From positions 186,001-250,000 of the forward strand of contig CAVTVQ010000006.1 of NCBI GenBank assembly GCA_963738205.1: a DNA stretch of 64,000 nt. The letters run 5' to 3'. A model generated the notes under the pieces. The model saw nothing but the letters and a program-made list of their open reading frames with translations, was not told the DNA's origin and did not search any database. The first letter of the stretch is position 1, and every line of letters begins with the position of its first letter. The translations under genes and the position numbers were made by a program. Of this stretch, positions 8,141-15,768 are shown piece after piece. Source of the DNA: DATFQE01 sp963738205. GTDB taxonomy: Bacteria; Actinomycetota; Thermoleophilia; Gaiellales; Gaiellaceae.

Positions 8141-8164
8141 GGGGTCAGGTCTTGCACTGCCACA
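8141..8164 (+). repeat. REP-like dispersed repeat, single arm
   Basis: GGGGTCAGGTCTTGCACTGC followed by CACA. It matches 23 of 24 bases with the copy at 63679-63702 (C instead of T at one site). Here only one arm is present, without the inverted partner seen in the other copy. It directly follows tRNA-Cys, a common landing place for mobile or REP elements. Confidence 0.75.
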
Positions 8165-8204
8165 GGTTGTGACGCGACGCGGGGCTGACCGTGCATCCCT
8201 CGCC

Positions 8205-8729
8205 TCACTCCGCGGCGGCCGCCTCCTTTTCGGCGGTGGAGACGGGGGCGGCCGCGCGCACCGTCGGCTCGTCGATGAGGTTGAGGACGCGCATCCCGTG
8301 CACGAACACGATCGCGCCGCCCAGCCAGCCGCCGAGTGTGAGCGTGCCGAAGCCGACGACCGTGAGCAGCAGCGATCCGGTCGTGACCTCATCGTCGACG
8401 TAGCCGCCGTGCCCGAAGATCGCAGCGAGCAGGAAGAAGACCGTCGCGGTGAGCATCGCGCACATGTGCACGGTCGCCGTGCGCCAGACCGGGCTGCCCC
8501 AGGTGAGGGAGAGCCACTCGATCAACCCCGTCAGCGCTGTCGGAACAGTGACGACGAGACCCAGGATGAGCGCGAGCCACCACGCGGTCGCCGTGTTGTG
8601 CTCCGAAACACCGAGCACGCTGAGGAGTCCAAATGCGGTCGCCGCCGTGTACGCCCCGATCGTTGCGTCCGTGAGCGGCGGGTGCAGCGGGTGCCCGGGT
8701 AGGCCCTTGAGGAGATAGCTGAGCTTCAT
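8205..8729 (-). CDS. DUF2231 domain membrane protein
   Basis: 174 residues with a strong ribosome site (AGGAGG before ATG). The start LPGHPLHPPLTDATIGAY is the DUF2231 signature (GHPLHP, TD), followed by four transmembrane helices (about 27-45, 50-70, 88-108 and 120-145). An Ala/Glu-rich cytosolic tail follows. The conserved histidines suggest haem or redox interaction, but the family has no proven biochemical role. Confidence 0.88.
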   Translation of the reverse strand: MKLSYLLKGLPGHPLHPPLTDATIGAYTAATAFGLLSVLGVSEHNTATAWWLALILGLVVTVPTALTGLIEWLSLTWGSPVWRTATVHMCAMLTATVFFLLAAIFGHGGYVDDEVTTGSLLLTVVGFGTLTLGGWLGGAIVFVHGMRVLNLIDEPTVRAAAPVSTAEKEAAAAE

Positions 8730-8840
8730 GAAATCCTCCTGCTTGGGTTAGTGCCCGTCACGATTGTTCCCTTACCTCCGCGGCGTGAACATCGCTCGCC
8801 TAAGATCCTCGCCTTCGCAGGCCCGGAAGGAGGCGACGAG

Positions 8841-9251
8841 ATGGAATGGGCCGCACTCATCAGCTGGATCGTCACCGCAGGCGGAGGTTTCGTCCTGCTC
8901 GCGATCTGGGTCAACCGCGGCGGCATGCAGCAGCGCGAGGGCGGGCGGATCCGGCCGGCGCTGATCCTCAGCCACTTCGGGCTGGCCGCGACCGGCCTCG
9001 TGCTCTGGATCGTGTTCGTCGTCAACGACAGTGACACGCTCGCGTGGATCGCGTTTGCGCTCCTCCTCGTCGTCGCCGTCCTGGGTTGGACGATGTTCGC
9101 GATCTGGTGGCGACGTCGCCAGTTGGGCGCCGCTGCGGGAGCGGGGGCCGAGCCCGCCGAGCAGCACTTCCCGGTGCCGGTCGTGGCCGTGCACGGACTG
9201 CTCGCCGTGACGACGGTCGTCCTCGTGCTGCTCGCTGCGCTGGGGGTCTAG
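8841..9251 (+). CDS. Hypothetical membrane protein, four helices
   Basis: 136 residues from the ATG at 8841, preceded by GGAAGGAGG. There are four predicted membrane helices: about 5-22, 43-62 (LILSHFGLAATGLVLWIVFVV), 68-90 and 113-134. Short loops contain RGGMQQREGGRIRP and a stretch of Arg residues (WWRRRQ). His46 and His117 in helices 2 and 4 could bind haem. It is divergent from the DUF2231 gene, and both may respond to the same signal. No family name can be given with confidence. Confidence 0.7.
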   Translation: MEWAALISWIVTAGGGFVLLAIWVNRGGMQQREGGRIRPALILSHFGLAATGLVLWIVFVVNDSDTLAWIAFALLLVVAVLGWTMFAIWWRRRQLGAAAGAGAEPAEQHFPVPVVAVHGLLAVTTVVLVLLAALGV

Positions 9252-9319
9252 TCGGCGACCGGGTCCCCGGTTCGACTCCAGGCGTCGGCTCCCCTCAGCA
9301 AGCGGTTGCGCGAGGCAAA

Positions 9320-9340
9320 GAGGCCCCATCTCCGGGCCTC
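9320..9340 (+). terminator. Hairpin, possible terminator
   Basis: GAGGCCC and GGGCCTC form a 7-bp stem with a 7-base loop, downstream of the membrane-protein gene. It lacks a T tract, so this is a weak call. Confidence 0.4.
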
Positions 9341-9463
9341 GTCTCGTCCAGATGCCCTCCACACACCACTCCCGCGTTGTCGGCGAGGGCCGGTTCCGGG
9401 GTTTCGTGCCTCAGAGGTCAGGTAACTCAGTCCCGACCCCCATCCCCCGGAAAGGAGACACGC

Positions 9464-9529
9464 ATGTACATAGGCGGCGGCGTCATCACGCTGATCATCA
9501 TCGTCCTGCTGCTCATCTGGCTCCTCTAG
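9464..9529 (+). CDS. 21-residue single-helix membrane peptide
   Basis: A tiny reading frame preceded by GGAAAGGAGACACGC, an excellent ribosome site 7 bases before the ATG. The peptide is MYIGGGVITLIIIVLLLIWL plus a final Leu: a Gly-rich turn and one fully hydrophobic helix. Small membrane peptides with this GGG-plus-helix layout occur in other actinobacteria. The strong start site, membrane-like composition and clean stop support translation. The role is unknown, perhaps modulating a membrane protein. Confidence 0.6.
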   Translation: MYIGGGVITLIIIVLLLIWLL

Positions 9530-9555
9530 TGCCCGAAGAGTTACGGCCCCCGAGT

Positions 9556-9570
9556 GACGCGACTCGCGTC
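9556..9570. repeat. Small hairpin GACGCG/CGCGTC
   Basis: Six-base perfect arms around ACT, 27 bases after the small-peptide stop. Together with the long palindrome at 9595-9624 it makes a two-hairpin region that may end transcription of the peptide gene. Confidence 0.45.
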
Positions 9571-9594
9571 GGAATGTGAACGGCGGCCGCGACT

Positions 9595-9624
9595 CGCGCC
9601 TTCGACGCGCGCGTCGAAGGCGCG
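9595..9624. repeat. Perfect 30-bp palindrome
   Basis: The arms CGCGCCTTCGACG and CGTCGAAGGCGCG flank a central CGCG, with no mismatch over 30 bases. Each side is also bordered by GCGGCCGC (9583-9590 and 9622-9629, the latter overlapping the right arm). It may be a terminator hairpin or a binding site for a dimeric regulator. It lies 153 bases upstream of the DUF4389 gene. Confidence 0.7.
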
Positions 9625-9776
9625 GCCGCCCGCTCCGCTCGCGCAAACCGGATCTGCTCCGGCCAAAGCCGAGGATCAGGCCGGTTCCTGCTCGCCGGCG
9701 CTAGGACCACTCGGCCACGGCAGACAGGAGCACGCGTCGCATCGGTACGCCTGATCCCCTAGGGTCGAGCCAGCAC

Positions 9777-11234
9777 GTGGACGGACCGCAGCCGTATCCA
9801 GTCCGCATCGAGGGACAGCTGGACACCGGGCTGAGCCGCTGGCTCTGGCTCGTGAAGTGGTTCCTCGCCATCCCGCACTACATCGTGCTGGCGCTGCTCT
9901 GGCTCACGCTGGTCGTGCTGACCATCGTCGCGTTCTTCGCGATCCTCTTCACCGGCCGCTACCCGCGAGGCATCTTCGACTTCAACGTCGGCGTTCTCCG
10001 CTGGACGTGGCGGGTCGCCTTCTACTCCTACGGCGCGCTGGGCACCGACCGCTATCCGCCGTTCACGCTCGACGACGTGCCCGACTACCCGGCGCGCCTG
10101 GAGGTCGCGCACCCGGAGCGGCTCTCCCGCGGCCTCGTGCTCGTGAAGTGGTGGCTCCTCGCCATCCCGCAGTACATCGTCACGGGCATCTTCCTGGGAG
10201 GCGGCAGCTACGCGGCGGCCCAGGTCGACGATTGGTTCTGGGGCATCGGCCTCGAAACCGGGCTGATCGGGATCCTCGTGCTCTTCGCCGGAGTGGCGCT
10301 GCTCTTCACCACGCGGTACCCGAGGGGGCTCTTCGACCTCGTCGTCGGGCTCGACCGGTGGGTCGCGCGCGTCGCCGCATACGTGCTGCTCATGCGCGAC
10401 GAGTACCCGCCGTTTCGGCTCGACCAGGGAGGGACCGAGGGGCAGGGGTTGGCGGAGCCGACCTCCGAGTCCCCGGCCACCTCGGTCGCCGGCGAGCCGG
10501 CTGCGCCGGACGCGCCTCCTGCCCGCAGAGGCTGGACCGGGGGACGAATCGCGCTCGTGGTCGTCGGCACCCTCGCGGGGCTGCTCGCGCTCGCACTCCT
10601 CGTCGGCGGCTGCGCGCTCGTCGCCGTCGACCAGACACAACGAGACGACGACGGGTTCCTCATGTCACCCACGCAGGACTTCTCGACCCCGACGTACGCG
10701 ATCGTGTCCGAGAGCGCCGACATCGACGCCGACGGAGGCGAGTGGGCGCTCGACAAGTTCCTCGGCACGGTCCGGATCCGCAGCGAGAGCGACCGGCCGG
10801 TGTTCGTCGGGATCGGGCCGGCCGACGACGTCACGCAGTACCTCGGAGGCGTCGAGCGCGACGAGGTCGACGACCTCGACAACAGCGGTGACCCCGAGTA
10901 CTCGCGGCGTTCAGGCGGCGCGCCGACCGCCCGGCCGGGGAACGAGACATTCTGGGTCGCGTCGACGGCGGGTGCCGGCGAGCGGACGATCGAATGGGAT
11001 CCAGAGGACGGGGACTGGCAGGCGGTCGTGATGAACGATGACGCGTCGCGCAGGGTCTCCGCTGAGCTGAGCATCGGCGCCGAGTTGGACTCGATCCTCT
11101 GGATCGGGATCGGACTGCTCGTTGCCGGCGCTCTGTTCGCCGTAGGTTCCGCGCTCGCAATCACGGCAGCCACTCGCGGCCGACGCGCCGAAGGCGGTCC
11201 GATGAAAGGCGAGGACACCGGGCGCCCGCGCTAG
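9777..11234 (+). CDS. DUF4389 membrane protein with C-terminal extracytoplasmic domain
   Basis: 485 residues with a GTG start. Two tandem DUF4389 units are visible. The first spans about 5-100 (VKWFLAIPHYIVLALLWLTL, GRYPRGIFDFNVGVLRW, YPPFTL). The second spans about 115-215 (VKWWLLAIPQYIV, TRYPRGLFDLVVGLDRW, YPPFRL). Next come a Pro-rich linker and a helix at about 259-285 (ALVVVGTLAGLLALALLVGGCALV). An extracytoplasmic beta-rich domain (about 290-435, DADGGEWALDKFLGTVRIRSES) and a final helix (440-465) complete the protein. DUF4389 proteins are common in Actinobacteria; their function is unknown. The outer domain suggests ligand or lipid contact. Confidence 0.85.
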   Translation: MDGPQPYPVRIEGQLDTGLSRWLWLVKWFLAIPHYIVLALLWLTLVVLTIVAFFAILFTGRYPRGIFDFNVGVLRWTWRVAFYSYGALGTDRYPPFTLDDVPDYPARLEVAHPERLSRGLVLVKWWLLAIPQYIVTGIFLGGGSYAAAQVDDWFWGIGLETGLIGILVLFAGVALLFTTRYPRGLFDLVVGLDRWVARVAAYVLLMRDEYPPFRLDQGGTEGQGLAEPTSESPATSVAGEPAAPDAPPARRGWTGGRIALVVVGTLAGLLALALLVGGCALVAVDQTQRDDDGFLMSPTQDFSTPTYAIVSESADIDADGGEWALDKFLGTVRIRSESDRPVFVGIGPADDVTQYLGGVERDEVDDLDNSGDPEYSRRSGGAPTARPGNETFWVASTAGAGERTIEWDPEDGDWQAVVMNDDASRRVSAELSIGAELDSILWIGIGLLVAGALFAVGSALAITAATRGRRAEGGPMKGEDTGRPR

Positions 11235-11249
11235 CGGGCGGACGTCGTC

Positions 11250-12173
11250 CTAGCTCGGCCGAGCCGGGCGCCCGAGCGCGGCGCTCGAGCGGACGGCCGC
11301 GAGCGGCCGGTACGTCCGCAGCATGATCATCAGCGCGGTCAGGCCGACCAGCGTGTTGACGACCGTGACGCCGACCTGCATCCCGACCGAGAACGACACG
11401 GCGCCGGCGAGCGGCACCACGCCGCGGAGCGCGTAGGCCGCCAGCACCTGCTGCGTGCCGACGCCGCCTGGCACCGGCACCGCGGTCGAGAGGCCGTTGA
11501 GCACAACGACGAGCGTCGCCGTCGCAAGCCCTGCGTGGATGCCGAACGCCGAGAGGACGAGGAACGAGACGCCGATCCGGCACGCGTAGGCGCCCAGCTG
11601 GAACGGCGCGACCGTTCGCAGGTAGAGACTCGGCGCGCGGAGGACTGCGGCGCCCTGGGCAATGTGGGCGAGCAGGGAGCGGATGCACTGAGGGCGCATC
11701 CAGAGCACCGCGATCCCGACCGCGGCCACCACCGCGAGGGCGAGCACCGGCAAGTAGCCGAAGCCCACCGAGGGGACGGTCACCGGCGCCAAGCCGAAGG
11801 CCGCCAGCGCCGCGAGCACGACGCCGCCGAGCAGGGCGTCGAGCAACAGCACGACCGTGAGCGTCGCGGCCAGCGTCGACACGGTTGAGCCGTGAATCCG
11901 GGTGCGGATCAAGGCAATCTTCGCGACCTCGCCGCCGCGGGCGGGCAGGAAAGCGTTCAGCGCGGCGCCGGCGACGTACGAGCCTGCGACGGAAGTAACC
12001 GGGACCTTGCGGTCCGGGTAGGCGGCTGCCAGGACGCTCCGCCAGACGAGGGCGCGGCAACCGAGATTGCCGAGCTGCAGCAGCAGGGCGGGGAGGAGGA
12101 AGCGGCCGTCGAGCTGGGCAAGCTGGTCGCTCGCCGCCTCGAGCGCCTCGATCCCGCGGTCAAGCAGGTTCAC
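11250..12173 (-). CDS. LPG-synthase-TM / UPF0104 family membrane protein
   Basis: 307 residues with about eight membrane helices. The conserved segment AALNAFLPARGGEVAKIALI (about 70-89) and VPGGVGTQQVLAAYALRG (about 236-253) mark the lysylphosphatidylglycerol-synthase transmembrane (AglD/YbhN/MprF-N) family. That family is thought to flip or recognise lipids. No aminoacyl-transferase domain follows, so it is the membrane part alone. The GTG start overlaps the stop of the upstream GDPD gene by four bases (GTGA), so the two are coupled and may act together on phospholipids. Confidence 0.85.
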   Translation of the reverse strand: MNLLDRGIEALEAASDQLAQLDGRFLLPALLLQLGNLGCRALVWRSVLAAAYPDRKVPVTSVAGSYVAGAALNAFLPARGGEVAKIALIRTRIHGSTVSTLAATLTVVLLLDALLGGVVLAALAAFGLAPVTVPSVGFGYLPVLALAVVAAVGIAVLWMRPQCIRSLLAHIAQGAAVLRAPSLYLRTVAPFQLGAYACRIGVSFLVLSAFGIHAGLATATLVVVLNGLSTAVPVPGGVGTQQVLAAYALRGVVPLAGAVSFSVGMQVGVTVVNTLVGLTALMIMLRTYRPLAAVRSSAALGRPARPS

Positions 12174-12856
12174 GCGGCGACCCTGGGCGAGCCAAGAGCG
12201 GAGAGTGCGTCGGGCCGGTCGCTGATCAGGCCGTCGACACCCAGGCCCACGAGCTCATGCGCGCGACCCGCGTCGTTCACGGGCCAGGTCATGACGACTC
12301 CGGCGATCCGGCGCAGCTCGGCGACCGCGTCGAGGTCGAGCAGGCGCTCGTGGATGGTGACGCCGTCGAGCTGGGCGCCGGTCGACTGGCGGATGAGCGC
12401 GCGCAGCTGCCGGGCGGTGCCGACCGAATGCAGGCGCCGAACCGGCAGGCCCTCGAACAGCTCCAGGAGCGGCCAGGAGCGGGCCGCGATGGTCAGGCGG
12501 CGGCTGCCGAAGTAGGGTTCGAGCGCCTCGATGACGCGCTCGGCGAGAGCGGGGTTGCGACCTTTCAGGTCGAGCATGAGCTGCGTCGTGGGGGCCGCCG
12601 CTTCGAGCAGGTCCGGCAGGAGCAGCCGTGGGCGCCACGGCGCCGCGAGCTGCCAGCGGTCCCAGAAGATCGGGAGCGGCCCAACGGTCTTCAGGTGGCG
12701 AACCTCGAGGCGACCGCGAAAGAGGTTGATGTCCGCCTCGATGAACGTCACGCCCGCGGACTCGGATGCCCGGAGCACGTCAAGGCAGTTGCCGGCCCGG
12801 TGCGCCACCACCTGATGTGTGCCGCAGTCCGGGCCGACCGATCCTGAAGTCGACAT
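12170..12856 (-). CDS. Glycerophosphodiester phosphodiesterase family protein
   Basis: 228 residues from the ATG at 12854-12856; two in-frame GTG codons lie just upstream. The TIM-barrel starts with VVAHRAGN, containing the conserved HR, then FIEADINLF with the acidic metal ligands, and LEVRHLKTVG in place of the usual HD motif. LMLDLKGRN supplies the conserved D-K strand, and the end has VMTWPVNDAGRAHELVGLGVDGLISDRPD, typical of the family. It would hydrolyse glycerophosphodiesters to glycerol-3-phosphate and an alcohol, or act on related lipid headgroups. The changed HD motif makes the exact activity less certain. It is coupled to the membrane protein downstream. Confidence 0.85.
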   Translation of the reverse strand: MSTSGSVGPDCGTHQVVAHRAGNCLDVLRASESAGVTFIEADINLFRGRLEVRHLKTVGPLPIFWDRWQLAAPWRPRLLLPDLLEAAAPTTQLMLDLKGRNPALAERVIEALEPYFGSRRLTIAARSWPLLELFEGLPVRRLHSVGTARQLRALIRQSTGAQLDGVTIHERLLDLDAVAELRRIAGVVMTWPVNDAGRAHELVGLGVDGLISDRPDALSALGSPRVAA

Positions 12857-12907
12857 GCGGAGCGGCACCACGCCCAGGGTATCGGCACTTTGTGAGCGAA
12901 CGGTGAG

Positions 12908-13165
12908 TTAAATCTGCAACTCGAGCAAACCGACCCCGCTCGGGTCGAGCCAGACGCGCTCCTCGTGCTGGACGATCCGCATCAGCACGTTCTCGCACCG
13001 TGGGCAGCGCAGCACGACGCCGGCGGAGACATAGACGTGCACGGCGCCGAGCGCCCCGACGTCCCCACAGCTTCCGCAGCGCCCGATCGCGGTCGTCATC
13101 TCCATCGTGAAGAGCTCTCGCAGCATGCCGGCCGCTGCGTTGCCGTCCAGTCGCAATGCGTCCAT
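12908..13165 (-). CDS. DUF6510 zinc-ribbon-like protein
   Basis: 85 residues. Two CxxC pairs, CGSC (about 30-33) and CPRC (about 54-57), make a zinc ribbon. The opening MDALRLDGNAAAGMLRELF and the closing VWLDPSGVGLLEL match the DUF6510 family. It sits directly upstream-to-downstream with the flavin reductase and molybdopterin oxidoreductase on the same strand (2 bases from the reductase stop), as is common for this family. Its role is unknown; an accessory role for that redox pair is an inference. Confidence 0.8.
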   Translation of the reverse strand: MDALRLDGNAAAGMLRELFTMEMTTAIGRCGSCGDVGALGAVHVYVSAGVVLRCPRCENVLMRIVQHEERVWLDPSGVGLLELQI

Positions 13166-13166
13166 C

Positions 13167-13868
13167 TCAGCCTCCCGTCGGCCCGAACCGCTCGGTCTTG
13201 ATCTTTGCAGGATCGTGGCCGAGATCCACGAGCGCTTCAGCCACGGACTCGACGAAGGGCGTCGGCCCGCAGACGAAGGCCAGCGCGAAATCCGCCGGCC
13301 CGACCTCGGCCAGCAGATCGCGGTCGACCCGGCGCCGGTACCCCGTCCAGCCCTCCGGTTGCTCGCGCGTCAGTGTGTAGACGACGTCGAAGCCGTTGCC
13401 GTTCAGCGCCTCGAGCTCGTCCCGGTAGATGACGTCGTCCCATGTGCGGGCGGAGTAGAGGAGCTGTGTCGGCACCTCGTCGCCGTCGGTCGCGCGCTGG
13501 CGGGCCATGGCCATCAGGGGAACGACGCCGGACCCGCCGCCGACGAGCAGCACCGGGCCGCCCGGGGCCGGGTCCCACACGAAGTAGCCGCCGACCGGGC
13601 CGCGGATCTCGAACTGGTCGCCGGGGCGCGCGTCATTCGTGAGGTACGGAGAGACCTCGCCGTCGTCGAGGCCCTCGACGGTCAGCTCGACGCGGGGGGC
13701 GTTCGCCGACGAGGCGATCGAATAGCTGCGCTCCGCCTGGTACCCGTCGTCGGCGGTGAGCCGGACGTCCACGTGCTGGCCGGCGCGATGCCCGGGCCAG
13801 TCGGGCACGTCGAGCACAAGCGTCTTGACCCGCGGCGTCTCGGGACGAACTTTCGAGACCGTCGCCAC
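13167..13868 (-). CDS. Ferredoxin/flavodoxin-NADP reductase-like oxidoreductase
   Basis: 233 residues from GTG at 13866-13868; a CTG at 13878-13880 overlapping the upstream stop is an alternative. The FAD-binding barrel has RSYSIASSAN (flavin motif RxYS) and GGYFVW. The NAD-binding half has VLLVGGGSGVVPLMAMAR and FVCGPTPFVESV. No 2Fe-2S domain is attached. It follows the sulfite-oxidase-like gene by 8 bases, so the two probably form an electron-transfer pair in which this protein moves electrons between NAD(P)H and a carrier or the molybdenum enzyme. Confidence 0.9.
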   Translation of the reverse strand: MATVSKVRPETPRVKTLVLDVPDWPGHRAGQHVDVRLTADDGYQAERSYSIASSANAPRVELTVEGLDDGEVSPYLTNDARPGDQFEIRGPVGGYFVWDPAPGGPVLLVGGGSGVVPLMAMARQRATDGDEVPTQLLYSARTWDDVIYRDELEALNGNGFDVVYTLTREQPEGWTGYRRRVDRDLLAEVGPADFALAFVCGPTPFVESVAEALVDLGHDPAKIKTERFGPTGG

Positions 13869-13876
13869 GTGCCAAT

Positions 13877-14479
13877 TCAGTCGCCCCAGTACCGCTGTTC
13901 CTTCCACGGGTCGCCGTACATGTGGTAGCCGTTCGACTCCCAGAAGCCGGGCTCGTCGGTCGCGCTCAGCTTCAGGCCGCGCACCCACTTGGCGCTCTTC
14001 CAGAAGTAGAGATGCGGGACGAGCAGCCGGGCCGGGCCGCCGTGCTCGGGATCGAGCGGCTCGCCGTCGTAGTCGTAGGCGACCCACGCCTTCCCACCGG
14101 TCAGGTCCTCGAGCGGAAGGTTGGTCGTATAGCCGCCGTCGCTGAACGCGATCGCGTACTCGGCCGACGTCTCGACGTCGGCGAGCAACGTGTCCACGGA
14201 CACGCCTTCCCACTCGGTGTCGAGCTTCGACCACTTCGTCACGCAGTGGATGTCGACGGTCACCGTTTCGCTCGGCAGCGCGCGCAGCTCGTCCCACGTC
14301 CAGCGCACGAGCCCGTCCACCTCGCCCGTGATGGTGAAGTCCCAGGAGGCGAGCTGGGGGTGCGGCGTGGGGCCGGCGGAGAGCACTGGGAAGTCCGGCG
14401 TCAGGTACTGGCCGGGCGGCACGCGGTCGGATGGGCCGTCGTCACGGCGTCCCCTGAACCCTCGCGAGATGATGCCCAT
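13877..14479 (-). CDS. Sulfite oxidase-like molybdopterin oxidoreductase
   Basis: 200 residues. The domain begins after a short tail with FPVLSAGPTPHPQLASWDFTITG. The conserved molybdenum-binding cysteine is in VDIHCVTKWSKLD (about 98-110), followed by AFSDGGYTTNLPLEDL and GGPARLLVPHLYFWKSAKWVRGL, all typical of the Oxidored_molyb (sulfite oxidase/YedY) fold. It lacks the dimerisation domain of true sulfite oxidases, so the substrate is open. No Tat signal is visible, so it is probably cytosolic. It is paired with the reductase and DUF6510 gene downstream. Confidence 0.92.
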   Translation of the reverse strand: MGIISRGFRGRRDDGPSDRVPPGQYLTPDFPVLSAGPTPHPQLASWDFTITGEVDGLVRWTWDELRALPSETVTVDIHCVTKWSKLDTEWEGVSVDTLLADVETSAEYAIAFSDGGYTTNLPLEDLTGGKAWVAYDYDGEPLDPEHGGPARLLVPHLYFWKSAKWVRGLKLSATDEPGFWESNGYHMYGDPWKEQRYWGD

Positions 14480-14597
14480 GGCGCACAGACTAGACTCGCT
14501 GCGTAGGCGCGTGCGTTACACGTCTTTGGTGCGGTTCGAAGTCACCGCGGCGGCGTGGCTGGTGCCGCCGGAGGCCGCCGAGCGGCTGCTGTCGCGG

Positions 14598-15719
14598 CTA
14601 TGAGGGCTGCGAGACGGGGAACTCGCGGCGCTCCGGCCCGACGTACTCGGACGAGGGGCGGATGATCCTGTTGTCGGCCTGCTGCTCGAGCACGTGCGCG
14701 GCCTGGCCGACCACGCGGCTGGCGGCGAAGAGCGCCGTGAAGAGGTCGGTGGGGATGCCGAGGTAGCGGTAGACCGACGCGGAGTAGAGGTCGACGTTGG
14801 GGTAGAGGCCCTTCTCCTCGAAGACCGTCCGTTCGGCGGCCTCCGTGATCGCGAACCAGTCCGGTTCGCCGCCGTCTTCGGAGAGCTCGCGCGAGATCCG
14901 CTTGAGGATGATCGCCCGTGGGTCGTAGGCCCGATAGAGCGGGTGGCCGAAGCCGAACAGCTTCTCGTTCCGCTCGAGCATCCCGCGCACCTCTTCGGGC
15001 GTCCGGTCGGCTGAGCCGAAGCGCTCGAACAGCTTCATCGCCGCCTCGTTCGCCCCGCCGTGCAGCGGCCCGCCGAGCGCGGCGATGCCTCCGACGACGG
15101 CTGCATGCAGGTCGGCCCCGGTCGCGACGATCACGCGCGCCGTGAACGTGGAGGCGTTCATCTCGTGCTCGGCGTGCAGGATCATGGCGACGTCGAAGAT
15201 GCGGGCGGCGCGTTCGCTCGGCGGCTCGCCGTCCAGCATCGCCAGGAAGTTCTCCGAGTAGCCCAGGGTTGCGTCCGGCGGCACCGGCTCGAGCCCATGG
15301 CGCCGGCGCTCGTACCGGGCGACGACGGTCGGCAGCTGGGCCGTCAGCCGTGCTGCCTTGCGCAGCCCGGCTTCCCGGTCGTTCGCGGCCGTGTCCGGAT
15401 CGGTGAACGCCAGCGCGGAGACGGCAGTCCGAAGCATGTCCATTGGCCGCGCGGACGCTGCTGAGGAGTCCACGATCGCTTCGACGTGGGGTGGGAGGTC
15501 CCGCTGCGCCAGCAGCTCGCGGAACGCGTCGAGCTCGGCGCCGCTCGGGAGCTCGCCGTGGAGGAGCAGGTACGCGACCTCCTCGTAGCTCGCGTTCTCG
15601 GCGAGCTCGGCGATGTCGTAGCCGCGGTACATGAGCACGCCCTCGTCCGGGTCGATCGACGAGATCGCAGACTGCGCCACGACGACGCCTGACATTTGCA
15701 CGGACTTCTTCGGCGCCAT
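14598..15719 (-). CDS. gltA: Citrate synthase (or 2-methylcitrate synthase)
   Basis: 373 residues, the length of the short dimeric bacterial type. The catalytic residues are in place: His in LHAEHEMNAST, His in GGPLHGGANEAAM, and the final Asp in VDLYSASVYRYLGIP. GFGHPLYRAYDPRA is the substrate-binding loop. It condenses oxaloacetate with acetyl-CoA, the first TCA-cycle step. Sequence alone cannot exclude a methylcitrate enzyme, but no prpB/prpD neighbours are present. The gene stands alone. Confidence 0.93.
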   Translation of the reverse strand: MAPKKSVQMSGVVVAQSAISSIDPDEGVLMYRGYDIAELAENASYEEVAYLLLHGELPSGAELDAFRELLAQRDLPPHVEAIVDSSAASARPMDMLRTAVSALAFTDPDTAANDREAGLRKAARLTAQLPTVVARYERRRHGLEPVPPDATLGYSENFLAMLDGEPPSERAARIFDVAMILHAEHEMNASTFTARVIVATGADLHAAVVGGIAALGGPLHGGANEAAMKLFERFGSADRTPEEVRGMLERNEKLFGFGHPLYRAYDPRAIILKRISRELSEDGGEPDWFAITEAAERTVFEEKGLYPNVDLYSASVYRYLGIPTDLFTALFAASRVVGQAAHVLEQQADNRIIRPSSEYVGPERREFPVSQPS

Positions 15720-15768
15720 CGGCCGGCAACGATACTTGCCGGAACGCGCCTCGCGTTACGGTCCAACG

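Noticed and set aside
14478..14603. 41-codon plus-strand frame (MAHRLDSLRRRVRYTSLVRF...) between the molybdopterin gene and citrate synthase
   Set aside because: It begins on top of the divergent gene's start codon and runs 6 bases into citrate synthase, with no clear ribosome site; too weak to list.
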